NCBI RefSeq assembly: GCF_900095885.1
Contig: NZ_LT615367.1
Coordinates: forward strand, 2,170,001-2,234,000
Source: Dickeya aquatica
GTDB lineage: Bacteria; Pseudomonadota; Gammaproteobacteria; Enterobacterales; Enterobacteriaceae
DNA: 64,000 nucleotides
Direction of reading: 5' to 3'
The notes below the pieces were generated by a model. It saw only the letters and a list, made by a program, of their open reading frames with translations, did not search any database and was not told the DNA's origin. Shown here one piece after another: positions 62,803 to 64,000 of this stretch. The translations under genes were made by a program, and so were the position numbers. Numbering within the stretch: the first letter of the stretch is position 1; every line of letters begins with the position of its first letter.

Positions 62803-63819
62803 ATGATTGATCCGCACATTCCGCTGACGGATATCCACCGCCATCTTGATGGCAATATCCGCCCTCAGACCATTCTTGAATTGGGTCGCCAATTCAATAT
62901 CGCCCTGCCAGGACAGGATTTGGCCTCGTTGCTACCCCATGTCCAAATCATGGACAACGAACCGGATTTACTCAGTTTCTTACAAAAACTGGACTGGGGA
63001 GTTGCCGTACTAGGGTCTCTGGATGCCTGTCGCCGGGTCGCCTATGAGAATGTGGAGGACGCCATTCGTGCAGGGCTGGACTATACCGAACTGCGCTTTT
63101 CACCTTACTACATGGCGCAGGGTCATCGGTTACCGATGGCAGGTGTGGTAGAAGCCGTTATCGACGGTATCACCAGCGCCTGCCGCGACCACTCGCACCG
63201 GGTCATGGTACGACTGATAGGGATAATGAGCCGTACATTTGGCACTGAAGCCTGTCAGGAAGAGCTTGACGCATTATTACACAAAAAAGTGCGATTACCG
63301 CTATCGACCTTGCGGGTGACGAGCTCGGCTTTCCCGGCGGAACTGTTTACCGGCCACTTCAGCCGTGCGCGTGATGCAGGCTGGCGCATTACCGCCCATG
63401 CCGGCGAAGCCGCCGGGCCGGAAAGTATCTGGCACGCGATTCAGCAATTGGGTGCAGAGCGTATTGGGCACGGCGTTGCCGCCATTGTCGATCCTTCACT
63501 GATGGAATACATGGCCGAACATCAGATTGGCATTGAATCGTGTCTGACATCAAACCTGCAAACCAGTACGGTAAAATCGCTCGATGAACACCCACTGGTA
63601 CACTTTTTACATCATGGTATTCCGGCAACCATTAACACTGATGATCCTGCCGTTCAGGGCATCGACATTCGCCATGAGTATGAGGTCGCCGCACCGCTGG
63701 CCGGTCTGACACCGCAAGAGATTCGTCAGGCCCAGGAAAACGGTCTGCGCATGGCTTTCATTTCCGAACAGGAAAAACAGCAGTTGCGCCAGCAGGTACA
63801 ACAACGCGACGCCAAATAG
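62803..63819 (+). CDS. add: Adenosine deaminase
   Basis: Add hydrolyses adenosine and deoxyadenosine to inosine and deoxyinosine in purine salvage, using one zinc ion. The 338-residue product (E. coli 333) has the metal motif [10 protein letters not shown], the catalytic [15 protein letters not shown], and the metal-binding NTDDPAV. The ribosome site before ATG 62803 is weak (GGGTAG). It is followed by a hairpin terminator. Confidence 0.95.
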   Translation: MIDPHIPLTDIHRHLDGNIRPQTILELGRQFNIALPGQDLASLLPHVQIMDNEPDLLSFLQKLDWGVAVLGSLDACRRVAYENVEDAIRAGLDYTELRFSPYYMAQGHRLPMAGVVEAVIDGITSACRDHSHRVMVRLIGIMSRTFGTEACQEELDALLHKKVRLPLSTLRVTSSAFPAELFTGHFSRARDAGWRITAHAGEAAGPESIWHAIQQLGAERIGHGVAAIVDPSLMEYMAEHQIGIESCLTSNLQTSTVKSLDEHPLVHFLHHGIPATINTDDPAVQGIDIRHEYEVAAPLAGLTPQEIRQAQENGLRMAFISEQEKQQLRQQVQQRDAK

Positions 63820-63843
63820 ACTCACGGATAACGGCAGATAGCA

Positions 63844-63869
63844 AAAGCGGGCTCATGTGAGCCCGCTTT
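63844..63869. terminator. Terminator after add
   Basis: A 12 bp perfect stem AAAGCGGGCTCA with its complement around TG, between convergent add and the next gene. Confidence 0.75.
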
Positions 63870-63908
63870 GGTCTTTCAATATGCTAAGTGCATAGTCCGT
63901 CTACTGTT

Positions 63909-64000
63909 TTATTTCGGCTGTACGGAGGAGTGATGACTGGTGATGAGCCACTGGCCGTTTTTAAACGCATAGGTATAAGTGTAACGGGCTTTGGCCTGTG
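63909..64000 (-). CDS. SgcJ/EcaC-like (SnoaL/DUF4440) protein, 3' end only
   Basis: The minus-strand frame ending with TAA at 63909-63911 encodes QAKARYTYTYAFKNGQWLI followed by TSHHSSVQPK. The ARYTY...NGQWLI...HHSS pattern is the C-terminus of SgcJ/EcaC family SnoaL-like proteins. Only 30 codons are visible, so the family call is moderate. It converges on add. Confidence 0.6.
   Translation of the reverse strand, partial: QAKARYTYTYAFKNGQWLITSHHSSVQPK

Overview
The window is a 64 kb piece of an enterobacterial chromosome. Gene content and order point to the family Pectobacteriaceae, most likely Dickeya or a close relative. The main evidence is a complete serralysin protease locus in the order known from Dickeya (prtG, inh, prtDEF, prtB, prtC, prtA), a plant-cell-wall expansin, a srfABC locus, and E. 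coli-like core blocks (prfA-prmC-sirB1-kdsA; ydgH/pntAB/uspE/fnr/ogt; ydfG, ynfB, ynfK, mlc, ynfL/ynfM, tus, manA, ydgA, add). No rRNA, tRNA, CRISPR array, prophage or intact insertion sequence was seen.

Layout. 0-3.8 kb: translation termination genes, sirB1 and kdsA. 3.8-11 kb: ydgH, the transhydrogenase pntAB, uspE, fnr with its own FNR box, and ogt. 11-19.4 kb: a soluble FIST-domain chemoreceptor, a six-gene overlapping operon (MerR regulator, NTF2-like, SDR, FAD oxidoreductase, DUF1365, cyclopropane-synthase-like methyltransferase) that probably modifies membrane fatty acids, and a small secreted protein. 19.6-26.4 kb: a membrane chemoreceptor with a CRP-like site, an orphan ascorbate-type PTS IIC, padC with a divergent LysR regulator, and a ferritin-like/SnoaL fusion. 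26.9-35.1 kb: srfABC and qorB. 35.6-47.2 kb: four secreted metalloproteases, their inhibitor and their type I secretion system. 47.4-54.6 kb: kup, expansin, grpB-like and GNAT genes, ydfG, ynfB and ynfK/bioD2. 54.8-64 kb: mlc, ynfL/ynfM, tus, manA, ydgA, add, and the 3' end of a SgcJ/EcaC-like gene.

The most striking signal is not a gene. The window contains the replication terminus. A dif site one base different from E. coli dif lies at 50.8 kb. It is flanked by two oppositely oriented Tus-binding Ter sites at 47.2 kb and 58.5 kb, the latter in the tus promoter. They form a fork trap only about 11 kb wide with dif inside it. Two exact matS sites and three KOPS motifs pointing at dif fit the same picture.

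Other notable points. prtB and prtC share a 660 bp tract with only two differences, which indicates very recent gene conversion. manA and ynfL each keep an open frame but read about 93 and 47 codons in the wrong frame between paired indels. The manA case removes the zinc-site residues.
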